Assembly: GCA_045633415.1 (NCBI GenBank)
Contig: JAZQYH010000127.1
Location: 1-50,172 of the forward strand
Direction: 5' to 3'
DNA from: RGIG3102 sp045633415
GTDB taxonomy: Bacteria > Bacillota > Clostridia > Oscillospirales > Ruminococcaceae
DNA length: 50,172 bases
Position 1 is the first letter of the stretch. Every line of letters begins with the position of its first letter. The translations under genes and the position numbers were made by a program. Below, one piece after another: positions 47,810 through 50,172 of this stretch. A model generated the notes under the pieces. The model did no database searches and had not been told where the DNA came from. It saw only the letters and a program-made list of their open reading frames with translations.

Positions 47810-50172
47810 ATGCCAAAGAGAAAAGATATCAAAAAAATTCTTGTAATCGGCTCTGGCCCAATTGTTATCGGTCAGGCTGCAGAGTTTGACTATGCTGGTA
47901 CACAGGCATGTCTGGCTCTTAAAGAAGAAGGTTATGAAGTTGTTCTCATCAACTCCAACCCTGCCACTATCATGACAGATACAAAAATGGCAGACAAAGT
48001 GTACATGGAACCACTGACACTGGAATATGTTGCCAGAATCATCCGTTACGAAAGACCAGACGCTATCGTTCCAGGTCTTGGCGGTCAGACAGGCCTTAAC
48101 CTGTGCGTACAGCTGGGTGAAAAAGGTGTTCTGGACGAATGTCAGGTTGAAGTTCTGGGTACAAAAATTGAATCCATCAAAAAAGCAGAAGACAGAGAAC
48201 TGTTTAAAAATATGTGTGAAGAACTGGGTGAACCAGTTATTCCATCAGAAATCGTTACATCCATCGAAGATGGTGTACAGGCTGCTAAAAACATCGGCTA
48301 CCCTGTAGTTCTTCGTCCAGCATTTACACTGGGCGGTACAGGCGGCGGTTTTGCAGACAACGAAGAAGAATTCCTCGTTAAAATCGAACATGCTCTGGCT
48401 CTTTCCCCAGTACATCAGGTTCTGGTTGAAAAATCAGTAAAAGGCTATCAGGAAATCGAATTTGAAGTAATGCGTGACGCAGCAGATAACGCTATCGCTA
48501 TCTGCGACATGGAAAACTTTGACCCAGTTGGCGTTCACACAGGCGACTCCATCGTATTCGCTCCATGCCAGACAATCAGCGAAGAACAGAAAGCAATGCT
48601 GAAAGCATCTGCTCTGAAAATCCTCCGTCATCTGGAAATCGCAGGCGGCTGTAACGTACAGTTTGCCCTGAAACCAGGTACAATGGAATACTACCTCATC
48701 GAAATCAACCCACGTGTTTCCCGTTCATCTGCTCTGGCTTCCAAAGCTACAGCATACCCAATCGCACGTGTAACAGCTAAAATCGCTGTTGGTCTGACAC
48801 TGGATGAAATCGATATCAGCGGCATCCCAGCTATCCACGAACCAGCTATCGACTACAAAGTTGCTAAAGTTGCACGTTTCCCATTTGATAAATTCACATC
48901 TGCTTCCAAACAGCTGTCCACACAGATGAAAGCTACAGGCGAAGTTATGTCCCTTGGCCAGTCTGTACAGGAAATCATGCTGAAAGCAGTTCGCGGTCTG
49001 GAAATCGGTGTTGACCACTTTGAAATGAAAAAATTCAAAGACTGGACAAAAGAAGACCTTATGGTTGAAATCGCTACACCAACAGACGAAAGACTGTTTG
49101 CACTGTGCGAAGCAATCAGAAAAGGCGCTACAAACGAAGAAATCGCAGACGCTACAAAAATCGTTATCGAATTTGTACAGATGCTGCGTGAAGTTGTAGA
49201 ATTTGAAACAGTTCTCAGCGAAAATGTAAAAGATGTTGAAGTTCTGAAAAAAGCTAAAGATATGGGCATTTCAGACAGCTACATCGCTAAAGTATGGGGA
49301 ATGAGCAAACTTGATGTTTACCGCTTCAGAAAAGAAAACGGCGTAATGCCAATCTACCGTATCGTTGACAACGTAGAACATCAGCAGGACTACGTACCAT
49401 ACTTCTACTCCTGCTACCACGGCGAAAACGAAAGCATTATCACAGACAAGAAGAAAATCCTTGTTCTGGGCTCCGGTCCAATCAGAATCGGTCAGGGTGT
49501 TGAATTTGACTACTCCACAGTTCATGCTGTATGGGCTATCAAAGAAGCTGGCTACGAAGCTATCATCATCAACAACAACCCAGAAACAGTTTCCACAGAC
49601 TATACAACAGCTGACAAACTGTACTTTGAACCACTTACAGTTGAAGACGTAATGAACGTTATCGACATGGAAAATCCAGACGGTGTTATCGTATCTCTGG
49701 GTGGTCAGACAGCTATCAACCTTGCTAACGACCTGAAAGAACTGGGTGTAAAAATTGTTGGTACAGACGTTGACGCTATCGAAAGAGCAGAAAACCGTGA
49801 CAGCTTTGAAAAAATCATGCATACCCTGGGCATTCCAGAACCAGAAGGACAGGCTGTTACAAACATTCCAGATGGTATCAAAGTAGCTAACAGAATCGGC
49901 TACCCTGTGCTTGTTCGTCCATCCTACGTTCTGGGCGGCCGTGCAATGCAGATTGTACACTCTGATGAAGACCTGAAAAAATACCTGCAGACAGCTGTAT
50001 TGGTAGACGAAGACCAGCCAGTTCTGGTTGACAAATACATCATCGGTAAAGAACTTGAAACAGATGCTATCTGCGATGGTAAAGATGTATTTATCCCAGG
50101 TATCATGGAACATATCGAAGAAACAGGTGTTCACTCCGGTGACTCCATCTCTGTATATCCAGCATACACAGT
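47810..50172 (+). CDS. carB: Carbamoyl phosphate synthase large subunit (5' part)
   Basis: The first 787 codons of an enzyme usually about 1070 residues long; the frame is still open at the window edge. It makes carbamoyl phosphate from bicarbonate, ammonia and two ATP. The N-terminal half has IGSGPIVIGQAAEFDYAG and the ATP-grasp block ending EINPRVSRSSALASKATAYPIA. The homologous second half begins near residue 547 with VLGSGPIRIGQGVEFDYS and includes LVRPSYVLGGRAM. It follows pyrC without carA between them, so the glutaminase subunit must lie downstream or elsewhere. Codon bias is high. Confidence 0.96.
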   Translation, partial: MPKRKDIKKILVIGSGPIVIGQAAEFDYAGTQACLALKEEGYEVVLINSNPATIMTDTKMADKVYMEPLTLEYVARIIRYERPDAIVPGLGGQTGLNLCVQLGEKGVLDECQVEVLGTKIESIKKAEDRELFKNMCEELGEPVIPSEIVTSIEDGVQAAKNIGYPVVLRPAFTLGGTGGGFADNEEEFLVKIEHALALSPVHQVLVEKSVKGYQEIEFEVMRDAADNAIAICDMENFDPVGVHTGDSIVFAPCQTISEEQKAMLKASALKILRHLEIAGGCNVQFALKPGTMEYYLIEINPRVSRSSALASKATAYPIARVTAKIAVGLTLDEIDISGIPAIHEPAIDYKVAKVARFPFDKFTSASKQLSTQMKATGEVMSLGQSVQEIMLKAVRGLEIGVDHFEMKKFKDWTKEDLMVEIATPTDERLFALCEAIRKGATNEEIADATKIVIEFVQMLREVVEFETVLSENVKDVEVLKKAKDMGISDSYIAKVWGMSKLDVYRFRKENGVMPIYRIVDNVEHQQDYVPYFYSCYHGENESIITDKKKILVLGSGPIRIGQGVEFDYSTVHAVWAIKEAGYEAIIINNNPETVSTDYTTADKLYFEPLTVEDVMNVIDMENPDGVIVSLGGQTAINLANDLKELGVKIVGTDVDAIERAENRDSFEKIMHTLGIPEPEGQAVTNIPDGIKVANRIGYPVLVRPSYVLGGRAMQIVHSDEDLKKYLQTAVLVDEDQPVLVDKYIIGKELETDAICDGKDVFIPGIMEHIEETGVHSGDSISVYPAYT

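Overview
The window reads as a chromosomal segment of an anaerobic, endospore-forming, low-to-mid GC Gram-positive bacterium of the class Clostridia. It may be a gut member, but the genus cannot be read from the sequence. The evidence is a SpoIIID sporulation regulator, a 1183-residue pyruvate:ferredoxin oxidoreductase, a desulfoferrodoxin-type superoxide reductase, a two-gene SufBC-like Fe-S assembly system, strong AGGAGG-type ribosome binding sites and many hairpin/T-run terminators, several shared by convergent genes. No rRNA, tRNA, insertion sequence, prophage or CRISPR array was found. Gene content is mostly housekeeping; the interest lies in the regulatory RNA and promoter architecture.

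Layout. 1-6900: ferrous iron uptake (feoA, feoB, a Cys-rich partner) behind a promoter with two tandem palindromes, an MFS transporter, then the Mg2+ channel mgtE behind a leader that encodes a short peptide and an SD-containing hairpin, a small membrane protein and a phosphoesterase. 7000-12100: a D-Ala-D-Ala carboxypeptidase / Cys-peptidase / nicotinate phosphoribosyltransferase operon, then smsC-smsB (minimal SUF). 12150-15400: copper resistance (csoR-copA), with a CopZ-like module fused to the end of CopA that carries its own internal ribosome binding site. 15400-23900: a P-loop kinase, a glutamine-amidotransferase hydrolase, galE with a sugar nucleotidyltransferase, an internally duplicated lipoprotein, a DMT exporter, superoxide reductase and a polysaccharide flippase.

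23900-36700: a beta-CASP nuclease, PFOR followed by a 3' region of stacked hairpins, an aldo/keto reductase-carboxylesterase pair, a minus-strand group (NifX-like protein with Pro-rich tail, C39-like protein, cyclophilin), FucO-type alcohol dehydrogenase and a second MFS transporter. 36700-44600: a PlsC-type acyltransferase, spoIIID, an AbgB-like M20 hydrolase, an alpha/beta hydrolase, an ArsB/NhaD-type transporter under a yybP-ykoY (Mn2+) riboswitch, and a PhoPR-type two-component system. 45200-50172: pyrimidine synthesis, pyrB behind a hairpin attenuator, then pyrC and a carB that runs off the window; carA is not between pyrC and carB.

Metal handling recurs: Fe (feo), Mg (mgtE), Cu (csoR-copA), probably Mn (riboswitch gene) and Fe-S assembly, each with its own local control signal. 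The most interesting observations are the spoIIID start region, where a predicted SigmaE -10 element is also the 5' arm of a hairpin that buries the spoIIID ribosome binding site; the mgtE leader peptide and attenuator; the in-frame internal copZ start; the riboswitch on an ArsB/NhaD-family gene; and the pyrB attenuator with a possible leaderless in-frame extension. All functional calls come from reading protein motifs by eye; no database search was run.
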